Source: Rhizobium sp. Q54
GTDB lineage: Bacteria > Pseudomonadota > Alphaproteobacteria > Micropepsales > Micropepsaceae
Reading direction: 5' to 3'
Assembly: GCA_945882615.1 (NCBI GenBank)
Contig: CAMCWK010000015.1
Span: forward strand, 1 to 64,000
DNA: 64,000 bases
Shown: piece by piece, positions 29,833-39,806 of the stretch
How positions within the stretch are numbered: the stretch's first letter is position 1
How the letters are laid out: each line of letters opens with the position of its first letter
Notes under the pieces: generated by a model
The model's input: only the letters and a program-made list of their open reading frames with translations
Told to the model about the DNA's origin: nothing
The model's database searches: none
Made by a program: the position numbers and the translations under genes

Positions 29833-31130
29833 GCGCGTCCGACGCTGATATAGCGAAAGCCAGCTTCCGCCATCTGAGCCGGGCGATAGATATTGCGCAG
29901 ATCCACCATCAATGGCGCCTTCAGGGCCGCCTTGACGCGCGGCAGATCCAGGGCGCGGAATTCATTCCACTCCGTCAGAATTACCACGCCGTCGGCACCT
30001 GTCATCGCGTCATAGGCGTCCTTGCGATAATCCAGCTGCATGTGCTTGGCGGCTTCCTTGCAGCCTTCCGGATCATAGGCGCGAATAGTGGCGCCCGCCT
30101 TTTGCAGATAGGGCAGGATCACCAGGCTGGGCGCGTCGCGCATATCGTCGGTATTGGGCTTAAAGGTCAGGCCCAGCACCGCGATGGTCTTGCCGTTGAC
30201 GCCGCCAAAGGCGCTCTCGATCTTCCTGGCCATATCCAGCTTGCGCCGGTCATTGACGGCCACCACCGCTTCCACGATGCGGCTGGGTGCGCCCAGCTGT
30301 TGCGCGGTCTGCACCAGGGCCAGCGTGTCCTTGGGAAAGCAGGAGCCCCCATAGCCAGGACCGGCATGAAGAAACTTCTTGCCGATGCGGCCGTCCAGGC
30401 CGATGCCGCGCGCCACATCCTGTACATCGCCGCCGACCTTTTCGCAGATGTCGGCCATCTCGTTGATGAAGGTGATCTTGGTGGCCAGGAAGGCGTTGGC
30501 GGCATACTTGATCAGTTCGCTGGTCTCCCGGCTGGTGAACAGCATGGGCGTCTCGTTGAGGAACAGCGGGCGATAGACTTCGCGCATCACCTCGCGCGCC
30601 TGGTCGGTGTCGCATCCTACCACCACCCGGTCGGGGCGGCGGAAGTCTTCGATCGCGGATCCTTCGCGCAGGAATTCGGGATTGGAGGCCATGTCGAACT
30701 GCGCATCGGGCCGCGTCTTCTTGATAATCTCCTCAACCTTGCGGCTGGTACCCACCGGCACGGTGGATTTGGTGACCACAACGGCATACCCGTTCAGCGC
30801 CCTGGCGATCTCCTCGGCGGCGGCAAAGACATAGGACAGGTCGGCATGGCCATCGCCATGGCGGCTGCTGGGGGTGCCTACCGCGATGAACACCGCCGCG
30901 GCTCCGGCCACGCCGCGCGCCAGATCGGTTTCAAAAGACAGCCGGCCGGCCTTCACATTGGCGGCCACCACTTCGTCCAGGCCCGGTTCGAAGATGGGGA
31001 TGCCGCCCGCCCGCAGGGTCTCGACCTTGGAGGCATCCTTGTCGATGCACACCACCTCATGACCGAATTCGGACAGGCAGGCCCCGGAAACCAGGCCGAC
31101 ATAGCCCGTGCCGATCATCGCGATGCGCAT
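29829..31130 (-). CDS. ugd: UDP-glucose 6-dehydrogenase
   Basis: MRIAMIGTGYVGLVSGACLSEFGHEVVCIDKD; SNPEFLREGSAIEDFRRPDRVVVG; GPGYGGSCFPKDTLAL. Confidence 0.96.
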   Translation of the reverse strand: MRIAMIGTGYVGLVSGACLSEFGHEVVCIDKDASKVETLRAGGIPIFEPGLDEVVAANVKAGRLSFETDLARGVAGAAAVFIAVGTPSSRHGDGHADLSYVFAAAEEIARALNGYAVVVTKSTVPVGTSRKVEEIIKKTRPDAQFDMASNPEFLREGSAIEDFRRPDRVVVGCDTDQAREVMREVYRPLFLNETPMLFTSRETSELIKYAANAFLATKITFINEMADICEKVGGDVQDVARGIGLDGRIGKKFLHAGPGYGGSCFPKDTLALVQTAQQLGAPSRIVEAVVAVNDRRKLDMARKIESAFGGVNGKTIAVLGLTFKPNTDDMRDAPSLVILPYLQKAGATIRAYDPEGCKEAAKHMQLDYRKDAYDAMTGADGVVILTEWNEFRALDLPRVKAALKAPLMVDLRNIYRPAQMAEAGFRYISVGRA

Positions 31131-31245
31131 GCAAACCCCGTAAAAAGCGCCCCCTTCTGGCGCGAAAGGCGCGTGATTTCAAGGCGTTTGGGCGCCGCGA
31201 GATCGGCCAAATTGGCCCTTGTGTGCCAAGGGGTTATAAACGCCC

Positions 31246-32154
31246 ATGATCCGAATCACCGGGCTAGTCTTCGAGTATCCCGGCCACCGGGCGCTGCATG
31301 GAGTCAGTCTGACGGTCGAACGGGGTGCGATCACCGCCCTGGTCGGCCCCAATGGCGCGGGCAAGACCACGCTTCTGCGCTGCATGGCGGCGCTGGAAAC
31401 GCCCTACGCCGGCCAGGTCACGATCGACGGGTTGGACACGCGTGAGGCGCCGCGCGCCATTCATGCGCGGCTCGGCTATCTGCCGGATTTTTTCGGACTG
31501 TACGACGCCTTGAGCGTGCGGCGCTGCCTGTATTACGCCGCCCGTGCCCATGGCATCGGCGCGGGCGATGCCGCCGGCGCGGTCGAGGCCGCGGCGGCGC
31601 GCGTGGGACTTTCCGACCGGATCGACCAGGCGGCCGGCGCCCTGTCGCGCGGGCTTCGCCAGCGTCTGGCCATCGCCCAGGCCATCGTGCACCGGCCCAA
31701 GGTTCTGTTGCTGGATGAGCCCGCCGCCGGGCTTGACCCCAAGGCCCGGCGCGATTTGTCGCAATTGCTGCTGTCGCTCAAAGCTGATGGCATGACGCTG
31801 GTGGTGTCGTCCCACATCCTGGCGGAACTGGAAGACTATTCCGACCGCATGATCATCGTGGACAAGGGGCGTATCGCGAGCGGCGAGGCCATCAGCCTCA
31901 AGGATGCCGCCCGCGCGCAGTTGCGCATTGTGCTGGCGATGCCGCGCGAGGGGCTCCAGGGTTTTCTCCAAGATCGCAGTGGTGTGACAATCCTGGAGGC
32001 GAGTGAGCGTCAGGCTCTTGTGGTGCTGGAAGGTGGCGCTGTCGAGCGCGCCATCCTGCTGGCCGCGCTGGTGCAAGGCGGTTTTGCCGTGTCGCATTTC
32101 AGCGAGAATGTCCGAAATCTGGAAGATGTTTATTTCGCGCAGGTCCGGTCATGA
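31246..32154 (+). CDS. ABC transporter ATP-binding protein
   Basis: Walker A GPNGAGKTTLLR; LSRGLRQRLAIAQAIVHRPKVLLLDEPAAGLDP. Confidence 0.95.
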   Translation: MIRITGLVFEYPGHRALHGVSLTVERGAITALVGPNGAGKTTLLRCMAALETPYAGQVTIDGLDTREAPRAIHARLGYLPDFFGLYDALSVRRCLYYAARAHGIGAGDAAGAVEAAAARVGLSDRIDQAAGALSRGLRQRLAIAQAIVHRPKVLLLDEPAAGLDPKARRDLSQLLLSLKADGMTLVVSSHILAELEDYSDRMIIVDKGRIASGEAISLKDAARAQLRIVLAMPREGLQGFLQDRSGVTILEASERQALVVLEGGAVERAILLAALVQGGFAVSHFSENVRNLEDVYFAQVRS

Positions 32155-33494
32155 ATCCCGAACTGCTGCGCAATCTCTGGCTCGAAGCCACGCCGTTTCG
32201 CCTGGTGCAGATTCTGGGATTGCTGGTGGTGGTGTTCGCCGTCGCTTCCGCCGCGCCCAGCAACCTGTTGACGCCGGAAGGCGCGGCCACGGTGCTTTAC
32301 TGGTTCTTTGTGGTATTGTGGGGCACTCGCAATGCCGCCTTGTCGGTGGTCAGCGAAATCCGCGAGCGCACCTGGGACGGGCAAAAGCTGTCCGCCATCA
32401 ACCCCGCTACCATGATGTGGGGCAAGCTGCTGGGATCGACCAGCGCCAACTGGTTCGGCGGCCTGCTTTGCCTTCCGGTGATCCTGTGGGCGGCCTGGCG
32501 TGACGCGGGACCGCTGGCGGCGGTGTCCTTCGGCATCATCCTGGTGGCGCTGGGACTGTTCGCCCAGGCCGCGGCACTTCTCTCCAGTCTGGTCCTGATC
32601 CGGCGCAATTCCGGCAACTGGCGGCTGGATACCTTCCTTTGCCAGATCGCGGGCATTGCCGCGGGCTTTGTCTATTATTCGCTATGGAGTTCGATCGAGG
32701 CCTTTGAGCGCACCGGCACCCGCACGCTGGTGTGGTGGGGGCACGAGTTCAACCTCAGCGTCTTCCACTTCCTGTCACTGCTGGTCTTTCTGGGCTGGGC
32801 GCTGTTGGGGGTGTGGCGGGCGATGCGCAGCGAACTGCGCTTCGCCAACGGGCCTTTCGTCTGGCTGGCCTACCTTCTCTATATCGCGGTGTATCAGGCG
32901 GGGTTTGAATCCCTGCTGGTCAATTTCAATCTTTCGGTCGCGCCCCCACTGGAGCACACCACGCCGCGCCTGCTCTTGGCGGGGTTGGCGGTGCTGCTTT
33001 CGACCTACAGCATGGTGTTCCTGGAACCCAAGGACCCGGTACGCCTGCGCTGGCTGGGAGAGCAGGTCCGCGCCGGGCGGTTTTACAAGGCGTTCCTGGC
33101 GCTGGACGCCTGGATGCTGAGTTACGCGGCCACAATGCTGGTGGGTCTGGTCCTGGCGGGGCTGATGACCATCGATCGCAGCAGCCTGGGCGACATGCGG
33201 ATGTCCGATCTGGCGCTGCCGACGCTGGCGATGCTCGGCTTTCTCACCCGCGATGTGGCGATCTTTGTCCTCATGCGCGGATTGGCGGGCGCCAAGGGCG
33301 ATTTCGCCGCCCTGGCGCTGCTGGCGCTTCTGTATCTGGTGCTGCCCGCCGGGTTGCATCGCGCCGGCCTGGACCTGCAATTTCTTCTGCTGCCAGTGCC
33401 GCATGGGGCCGCTGCGCTTGGTGTCCTGTCTGCATGGATACAAGCCATAGTGCTTGTCGTACTGGCTTCGCGCAGCATCAAGCGCCGCGACTAG
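32151..33494 (+). CDS. Multi-pass membrane protein, probable ABC-2-type permease partner
   Basis: ~10 hydrophobic segments; ATG overlaps the ATPase stop (ATGA). Confidence 0.6.
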   Translation: MNPELLRNLWLEATPFRLVQILGLLVVVFAVASAAPSNLLTPEGAATVLYWFFVVLWGTRNAALSVVSEIRERTWDGQKLSAINPATMMWGKLLGSTSANWFGGLLCLPVILWAAWRDAGPLAAVSFGIILVALGLFAQAAALLSSLVLIRRNSGNWRLDTFLCQIAGIAAGFVYYSLWSSIEAFERTGTRTLVWWGHEFNLSVFHFLSLLVFLGWALLGVWRAMRSELRFANGPFVWLAYLLYIAVYQAGFESLLVNFNLSVAPPLEHTTPRLLLAGLAVLLSTYSMVFLEPKDPVRLRWLGEQVRAGRFYKAFLALDAWMLSYAATMLVGLVLAGLMTIDRSSLGDMRMSDLALPTLAMLGFLTRDVAIFVLMRGLAGAKGDFAALALLALLYLVLPAGLHRAGLDLQFLLLPVPHGAAALGVLSAWIQAIVLVVLASRSIKRRD

Positions 33495-33610
33495 ATTTAT
33501 TCATCTTCTGTTTACGAACGACGTCTCGACAATCTTTGATCAACCCTAATGCGTCTTAAGCATGTTTTTACGCCGGTACGGTGATGCTCCTCCATGAAAG
33601 AGGGGAATCC

Positions 33611-34711
33611 ATGAGTCCGTCCGCTGCCCGCCTTCTCCAGGAAGCCATGCCCGTGCCGGCCATCGTGCCGGCGCCGATCATCAACCAGCTGCGCGATTTC
33701 TCGCAGCCCTGGATGGATCTGAACGACAAGGCGGTGCTGGTCACCGGCGGCACCGGTTCCTTCGGCAAGCATTTCATCAAGACGGTGCTGGCGCAGTACA
33801 AGCCGCGCCGCCTGATCATCTTTTCCCGCGACGAACTCAAGCAGTTCGAGATGCAGCAGGAATTCCCGCAGGAAAAATATCCCTTCATCCGCTATTTCAT
33901 CGGTGATGTGCGCGATCGTGACCGGCTGGAGCTGGCGCTGAATGGGGTGGACTTCGTGGTCCATGCCGCAGCGATGAAGCAGGTCACGACCGCTGAGTAT
34001 AATCCTTTCGAGTGTATCCGCACCAATGTCTTCGGGGCGGAGAACGTCGTAACCGCTTCGTTGCGCGCCGGGGTCAAGCGCGTGGTCGCGCTGTCGACCG
34101 ACAAGGCCGCCAACCCGATCAACCTGTACGGCGCCTCCAAGCTGGCCTCGGACAAGATCTTCGTCGCCGCCAACAACCTGGCGGGCGCCGACGGCACCCG
34201 CTTCTCAGTGGTTCGGTATGGGAACGTTTTCGGCAGCCGCGGCAGCGTGGTGCCCTTTTTTAAGAAGCTGATCGCCGACGGCGCCGACAGCCTGCCGATC
34301 ACCGACGACCGCATGACCCGTTTCTGGATCACGCTGACCCAGGGCGTCAATTTTGTGCTCTCGAGCATGGAGATGATGAAGGGCGGCGAGATTTATGTTC
34401 CCAAGATTCCGTCCACCACCATTCCCCAGCTCGCCACATTGGTCAGCCCCGGCCACAAGCAGCATATCGTGGGCATCCGCCCCGGCGAGAAGCTGCATGA
34501 AACCATGGTGCCGGCCGACGACGCCCATTGCACCGTCGAGCTGGAAGACCGTTATGTGATCCTGCAGAGCTTCGCCAACCAGGCGCGGGACGCCTATCTG
34601 CATCGTGGCGGCAAGCCCGTGCCGGATGGCTTCAGCTATTCCAGCGACACCAATCCGGAGCAGCTGGACCCGCGCGGCCTGCAGACCCTGCTGCAGATGG
34701 CCTATGCCTGA
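33611..34711 (+). CDS. pseB: UDP-N-acetylglucosamine 4,6-dehydratase (inverting)
   Basis: AVLVTGGTGSFGKHFIKTVL; RDELKQFEMQQEF; VHAAAMKQVTTAEYNPFECIRTNVFGAENVV; ALSTDKAANPINLYGASKLASDK. Confidence 0.93.
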   Translation: MSPSAARLLQEAMPVPAIVPAPIINQLRDFSQPWMDLNDKAVLVTGGTGSFGKHFIKTVLAQYKPRRLIIFSRDELKQFEMQQEFPQEKYPFIRYFIGDVRDRDRLELALNGVDFVVHAAAMKQVTTAEYNPFECIRTNVFGAENVVTASLRAGVKRVVALSTDKAANPINLYGASKLASDKIFVAANNLAGADGTRFSVVRYGNVFGSRGSVVPFFKKLIADGADSLPITDDRMTRFWITLTQGVNFVLSSMEMMKGGEIYVPKIPSTTIPQLATLVSPGHKQHIVGIRPGEKLHETMVPADDAHCTVELEDRYVILQSFANQARDAYLHRGGKPVPDGFSYSSDTNPEQLDPRGLQTLLQMAYA

Positions 34712-35858
34712 CCGCGAAGGGGGTATTGATCTCCCGTTCCTGCCTTACGGCAAGCAGCAGATCGCCGACGCCGACATCAAGGCGGTGGTCGAGGCGCTGT
34801 GCTCGGGCTGGCTGACCACCGGCCCCCGCGTTCCCGAATTCGAAAAAGCCTTTGCCGCCCATTGCGGCGCCAGGGAGGGTGTTGCGGTCAATTCCGGCAC
34901 CGCCGCCCTGCATTGCGCCATGCGCGCCATTCGCCTGGCCCCGGGCGATGAAGTCATCGTGCCCGCCATCACCTTTGTGGCTTCCGCCAATGCCGCCGTC
35001 TATGAAGGCGCCACCCCGGTCTTCGCCGATGTTGAATCTGATACTTTGCTGATCGACCCGGTGTCGGTAGCTATCAAAATTACCCCCAAAACCCGCGCCA
35101 TCGTGGCGGTGGACTATGCCGGCCAGCCCGCCGATTACGACGCCTTGCGCGATCTGGCGAAAGATCGCGGCATCGCCATCATCGCCGACGCCTGTCATGC
35201 GCCCGGCGCGCTGTACAAGGGCCGCAGGACCGGCACGCTGGGCGATGTCTCCTGTTTCTCCTTCCATCCCGTCAAGCATCTCACCACCTGCGAAGGCGGC
35301 ATGGCGCTGACCGAGGATGCCGCCATGGCCGCGCATATGCGCGCTTTTCGCAGCCATGGCATCGCCAGCGATCACCGCAGCCGCGAGGCCGCCGGCGCCC
35401 ACGCCTATGACATGGTGGAGCTGGGCTACAATTATCGCCTGCCGGACGTGCAATGCGCTCTCGGCATGGCGCAGCTGACGCGGCTGGAAGGTTGGGTGGC
35501 GTCGCGCCAGCGCATTGCGGCGCTGTACGACAACGCCCTGGCGGGCATGGCGGAAGCCACGCCGCTGAAGACCCATGGCGACCGCACCAACGCCCATCAT
35601 CTCTATGTGGTGAAGCTGGCCGATCACATCAACCGCGACCGGGTGTTTGCCCGCATGCGCGAGGAAGGCATCGGCACCAACGTCCATTACGCGCCGGTGC
35701 ACCTGCATTCCTATTATCGCGGGCGCGGCTATGGGCCGGGCCTTGCGCCGGTGGCGGAAGCCGTCAGCAAACAGATCCTGACCCTGCCCATGTTCCCGGC
35801 TATGACCGAGACCGATGTGAACCGGGTGGTCGCGGCGCTGCACCGCGCCGCGGTCTAA
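34704..35858 (+). CDS. pseC: UDP-4-amino-4,6-dideoxy-N-acetyl-altrosamine transaminase-like
   Basis: LPYGKQQIADADIKAVVEALCSGWLTTGPRVPEFEKAFAAHCGA; SFHPVKHLTTCEGGMALT; overlaps pseB end. Confidence 0.9.
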   Translation: MPDREGGIDLPFLPYGKQQIADADIKAVVEALCSGWLTTGPRVPEFEKAFAAHCGAREGVAVNSGTAALHCAMRAIRLAPGDEVIVPAITFVASANAAVYEGATPVFADVESDTLLIDPVSVAIKITPKTRAIVAVDYAGQPADYDALRDLAKDRGIAIIADACHAPGALYKGRRTGTLGDVSCFSFHPVKHLTTCEGGMALTEDAAMAAHMRAFRSHGIASDHRSREAAGAHAYDMVELGYNYRLPDVQCALGMAQLTRLEGWVASRQRIAALYDNALAGMAEATPLKTHGDRTNAHHLYVVKLADHINRDRVFARMREEGIGTNVHYAPVHLHSYYRGRGYGPGLAPVAEAVSKQILTLPMFPAMTETDVNRVVAALHRAAV

Positions 35859-37789
35859 CGAGCCACAATCGAAAAACGGAAACGTCGGGGCCCCTCGCGA
35901 TAGGGAGCGGGCTTGCGCGTGTCATCCAGCTCCAGCGCCGACAGCATCAGCTGGCAGAACAGCTTGCCGCCGGCATGGCGGTGGTTCAGCAGGCCGATCA
36001 GTGGCGCCGCCTGTCGGTCAACCTCGACGCGCACCGTGTGGCGGCTGTCGCCAAATTCCAGCCAGCCCTCGGTCATCCCCAGGGCGCAGGTGGCCGACAC
36101 CAGGAACGACACCGGCGCGCCATGCTCCACCGCCTGTTCGGTGAGCGCGAACGTCTCCGCCGCGCCGCCATTGGTGGTGGAATAGGCCAGGCTGCCTTCG
36201 TCGAACGCCTGGGGCAGGAGGGTGATGTGCCCCAGCCGCAGCGAGCCGCGCCCCCAATGGGCCCAGCGGAATTCCAGATCGAAGTCGATGCGCGGTTCCC
36301 CGGCGTGAAACACCAGGCGCTTGACGATGGGCCCCTGCGGCGTGGCGATTTCCGCCTGTACCGTGACGGCGCCATCCTGGCCGTGGGCGATTTTTGTGAT
36401 GGCCCATTCCAGATCCGTGACCTTGGGGTCGCCGGGCGCCTCGAACACACAGTCGCCGGTGTACCAGTCAGCCTGCAGCGTGATGTCATCAAAGGTGCCA
36501 TGCGGCACCCCGCCGATCAGGGGAACAAAGTCGGGCGCAAAGCCCGCGCTCTGAATCGCAAGCCCCCGGCGGCGGTCCAGCCGGGCCCGCACCATCGGCG
36601 TGGCGATGTCGATGAATCGGTCTGTGATGCTTTCGCCTTCAACGTCAGGCAGGGAAGCGGATGGGGCGGTGCCCAGCCGCGCTTCCATCGCCGCCAGGTC
36701 GCGGCAATAACCGTCCCAACGCTTCTGGGTGATGTGGGTACGAAAATCGCTGGCCCAAAGGCGGCACAATTCGCGCCAGTCGGCATCCGGCGCGTTGCTG
36801 TTTTTCAGCGCTTCATAAATCCGCTGGCAGGCGGCATTGATGCCGGTATCGTCGCGGCCGGTGACCGCCCAGCGGGTGAGATTGTATTTGCGCTGCTTCT
36901 TGACCGGCACCGGATAAGCCGCTGTCTCGAGCCGCAGGGGTTCACCGGGCGCAACCAAAGCGGCGGAGGGTGCGATCAGGCGAATCCCATCGGTTTTCGC
37001 CAGTGCCGCGAAGGCGGCGAAGATGCGGTCCCATTCGGTACCGCCCTGGTTGGTTTCCTCGGTGCGGTAGCGGCCTGGGCGGAAACCGAAAATCTCCGCA
37101 TCGCTGGCATAGAGACAATAGACACGGTTTTCAGCGCCGCGCTGCTGGGCGACAAAAGCCAGATAGTCTTCCAGCGAAATATCGTCATGCGCCAGGCGCT
37201 GCAGCTTCTGGAAGGCGACGGTGTTGGTCCAGAGGATGGCGATGTCGCGGCCATCGCTGCCCAGGGCGCGCTGCGGCGCATAGCGCAGCCCCGCCCGCCA
37301 GTCCGGATGATGATTGGCGACATTGTCCCAATCCACCAACAGCGCCTCGTAACCGGCATCGAGATAGGCGCCGACCAGTCCGCCGGAATAGGCCTGCTCA
37401 TTGACCAGCCCCAGCCGCGGCCTGACGCCCAGCATTTCGTCGTAAGCGGCATGGCCCAGCCGCAGATTGGCCGCCACCATCCCGGCGGGCGCCAGCGGTC
37501 CGATCATCTGGGCGTAACCCGAGCCGATGAACTCCACTTTTCCCGCCGCCACCAGCGTCTTCAGCCGGGAAATCCAGCCAGGATCGCAGGCCGAAATGGC
37601 CTTGAGGGTATAGGCGGTGGCCTCAATGCCGATGGGGCCGTGCCGCTCGGCCAGGTCCAGCAGCGGCACATAGCATTTTGCCACCACCTCGCAGCGCTGC
37701 TCCTCCTCGATGGAGGAAAAAGCCAGGTTGAGATGAAACAAGGCGAAAAGGTTCAGCACAGCCCGGGCCGAAATCGAATCACCGGGCAC
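35855..37789 (-). CDS. Glycoside hydrolase family 57-like protein
   Basis: LFALFHLNLAFSSIEEEQRCEVV...GPIGIEATAYTLKAI...VEFIGSGYAQMIGPLAP...LVNEQAYSGGLVGAYLDAGYEALLVDW. GTG start. Confidence 0.7.
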   Translation of the reverse strand: MPGDSISARAVLNLFALFHLNLAFSSIEEEQRCEVVAKCYVPLLDLAERHGPIGIEATAYTLKAISACDPGWISRLKTLVAAGKVEFIGSGYAQMIGPLAPAGMVAANLRLGHAAYDEMLGVRPRLGLVNEQAYSGGLVGAYLDAGYEALLVDWDNVANHHPDWRAGLRYAPQRALGSDGRDIAILWTNTVAFQKLQRLAHDDISLEDYLAFVAQQRGAENRVYCLYASDAEIFGFRPGRYRTEETNQGGTEWDRIFAAFAALAKTDGIRLIAPSAALVAPGEPLRLETAAYPVPVKKQRKYNLTRWAVTGRDDTGINAACQRIYEALKNSNAPDADWRELCRLWASDFRTHITQKRWDGYCRDLAAMEARLGTAPSASLPDVEGESITDRFIDIATPMVRARLDRRRGLAIQSAGFAPDFVPLIGGVPHGTFDDITLQADWYTGDCVFEAPGDPKVTDLEWAITKIAHGQDGAVTVQAEIATPQGPIVKRLVFHAGEPRIDFDLEFRWAHWGRGSLRLGHITLLPQAFDEGSLAYSTTNGGAAETFALTEQAVEHGAPVSFLVSATCALGMTEGWLEFGDSRHTVRVEVDRQAAPLIGLLNHRHAGGKLFCQLMLSALELDDTRKPAPYREGPRRFRFSIVAR

Positions 37790-37804
37790 GGTGACACAAA
37801 GGGT

Positions 37805-38629
37805 TCACCAGCGCGACGGGGTGAGCGCGGTCTCATCTTCCAGCGCCAGCGTCCGCCAGTCCAGAACGGGCTGGGACCGTGCCGCGGCCTCCAGTATCTC
37901 TTCCAACTCGAGCAACTGGGTCACACCCACCAGCGCCACATCGATTTCCGGGCGTGACAGCACAAAAGCCAGAGCCGCGGCCAATGGGTTTGAACCGGCC
38001 GTGGTGATTTGCTCCTTGATGGCGGTCAGGGCTGGGGCGGCGGGTCGCAGCTTTTCCGGCAAGCTTTCCATGAACAGCAGTCCCTGCAGGAAGATCGAGC
38101 GGGCATGCACTTCCACATTCAGCGCCTTCAGCCGGGCCAGCGTCCCGTCCCGGATCAGCCGCTGGTCCAGCATGCTGACGGCAAGCTGCATCACGTCCGG
38201 CTGAAAGCGTTCCGCCAGCATCGCCGGATCATCCGCGGCATAGGCCGAGATGCCGATCCGGGAAAACACGCCTTCCTGTTTGAGCCGTTGCAAAGCCGGC
38301 CACAGCGTCGCGTCCTGCAAGTCGGATACCGCATGCACCAGCAACGTGTCGGCCTTGAGCAACTGTGCCGATTGGCGCGCCCGGGCCACCACCGCGTCGA
38401 CGCCGTTCCTGGCACTGGCCGTTTTGGTGACAATGCGGAAGGGCGCAGTGTCATGCCGGGCGAGCACGGCTTCGGCCTCGCCATAATTGACGGCGGTATC
38501 CAGCACCCGCACACCCGCCTGGGCCGCGCGGTCCAGAATGGCGCGCGCCTCGTCCTGTGGTACCTGGCCGTGCCTGTTCGATACGCCATATGCCTGGCCG
38601 AATTGCACCGTGCCCAAACCCAGTTTCAT
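37805..38629 (-). CDS. Aldo/keto reductase
   Basis: MKLGLGTVQFGQAYGVSNRHGQVPQDEARAILDRAAQAGVRVLDTAVNYGEAE...RIGISAYAADD. Confidence 0.88.
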   Translation of the reverse strand: MKLGLGTVQFGQAYGVSNRHGQVPQDEARAILDRAAQAGVRVLDTAVNYGEAEAVLARHDTAPFRIVTKTASARNGVDAVVARARQSAQLLKADTLLVHAVSDLQDATLWPALQRLKQEGVFSRIGISAYAADDPAMLAERFQPDVMQLAVSMLDQRLIRDGTLARLKALNVEVHARSIFLQGLLFMESLPEKLRPAAPALTAIKEQITTAGSNPLAAALAFVLSRPEIDVALVGVTQLLELEEILEAAARSQPVLDWRTLALEDETALTPSRW

Positions 38630-39723
38630 CGCAGCAACTTCTCCACATGTTCGGCGATCGCCAGCGAAGCGGTCAGCCCGGGTGACTCGATTCCGAACAG
38701 ATTGACCAGACCCGGCAGGCCGTGAACAGCCGGGCCGTCGATGCGGAAATCGGCATTGGGAGCGCCGCGTCCCACCAGCTTGGGCCGCACACCGGCATAA
38801 TCTGGCGTCAGCATCTCCTGGCGCACTCTGGGCCACCAGCGCGCGATCAAGGGCGTGAATTTGGCTGGCACGCCGGGCGATACCGCATAATCGATGGCCG
38901 CGGGGCTGGCGGCATCCAGCCATTCCACATCCGGGCCGAACCGCGCCCGCCCGCCCATGTCCAGCGTCACATGCACGCCCAGGCCCCCCGGTTCTGGCAC
39001 CGGGTAGACCAGATGGCGAAAGGGGCTTCGGCCTGACAGCGCTGCGTAATTGCCTTTTGCGAGGAAAAGGGGCGGGACGTCGCGCAGGCCTTCGATGCGA
39101 TGGGCCACGCCCTGCGCCCACAGGCCCGCGGCGTTCACCAGCATGCCAGCCGTGAGGGTGAGTTTCTCGCCGCCGCTCTGCACCGTCAGATGCCAGTAAT
39201 CCCCGCTGCGACGCGCACCGACCAGATGCGTGCCGCGCACCAGGTTGAGGTCGCCCAGCAGCGCCAGCATATACTGATGGCTGTCGATGATGCCGGTGGA
39301 AGGCGACAACAGCCCGATATCGGCATTTACCTCGGGCTCCAGCGCGGCGATCTGGGCGCGGGCGAGGGGCGTGACCTCCACATCATTGTCGGATGCGGCC
39401 TTTGCGATGGCGGCGATCTCAGCCGTCTGTCCGCCATGGCCCACGATCAGCTTGCCGATGGGCTTGTGCGGCACGCCATGACTTTCGCAAAATTCGTACA
39501 GCAGGTTCTTGCCGCGCGCACAGAGCCGCGCTTTCAGCGAGCCGTGGGGGTAATAGATGCCGGCATGGATCACTTCGCTGTTGCGGGCGCTGGTCTCCAT
39601 GCCGAAATGGTCATTCTTTTCCAGAATCACCACGTCATGCCCGGCGCGCGCTAGCTGGCGGGCAATGGCCAGCCCCACCGCACCGGCCCCGATCACCCCG
39701 ACATCCACATGAAAATCCGACAT
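38626..39723 (-). CDS. FAD-dependent oxidoreductase (L-2-hydroxyglutarate oxidase-like)
   Basis: VDVGVIGAGAVGLAIARQLARAGHDVVILEKNDHFGMETSARNSEVIHAGIYYPHGSLKARLC. Confidence 0.88.
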   Translation of the reverse strand: MSDFHVDVGVIGAGAVGLAIARQLARAGHDVVILEKNDHFGMETSARNSEVIHAGIYYPHGSLKARLCARGKNLLYEFCESHGVPHKPIGKLIVGHGGQTAEIAAIAKAASDNDVEVTPLARAQIAALEPEVNADIGLLSPSTGIIDSHQYMLALLGDLNLVRGTHLVGARRSGDYWHLTVQSGGEKLTLTAGMLVNAAGLWAQGVAHRIEGLRDVPPLFLAKGNYAALSGRSPFRHLVYPVPEPGGLGVHVTLDMGGRARFGPDVEWLDAASPAAIDYAVSPGVPAKFTPLIARWWPRVRQEMLTPDYAGVRPKLVGRGAPNADFRIDGPAVHGLPGLVNLFGIESPGLTASLAIAEHVEKLLR

Positions 39724-39806
39724 GGGCGTTTCTTGCCCTGAAATCGCAGGGCTCGCAATCCATTGCGGGCCTTGTCTGGCCTGCCGTCTTGTGACGCTAT
39801 GCGGCG

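Noticed and set aside
35453-37957. 834-aa plus-strand ORF overlapping pseC and the GH57-like gene
   Set aside because: Antisense shadow ORF of a high-GC gene; Arg/Gly/His-rich translation without recognisable domains, while the minus strand gives a coherent GH57-like protein.
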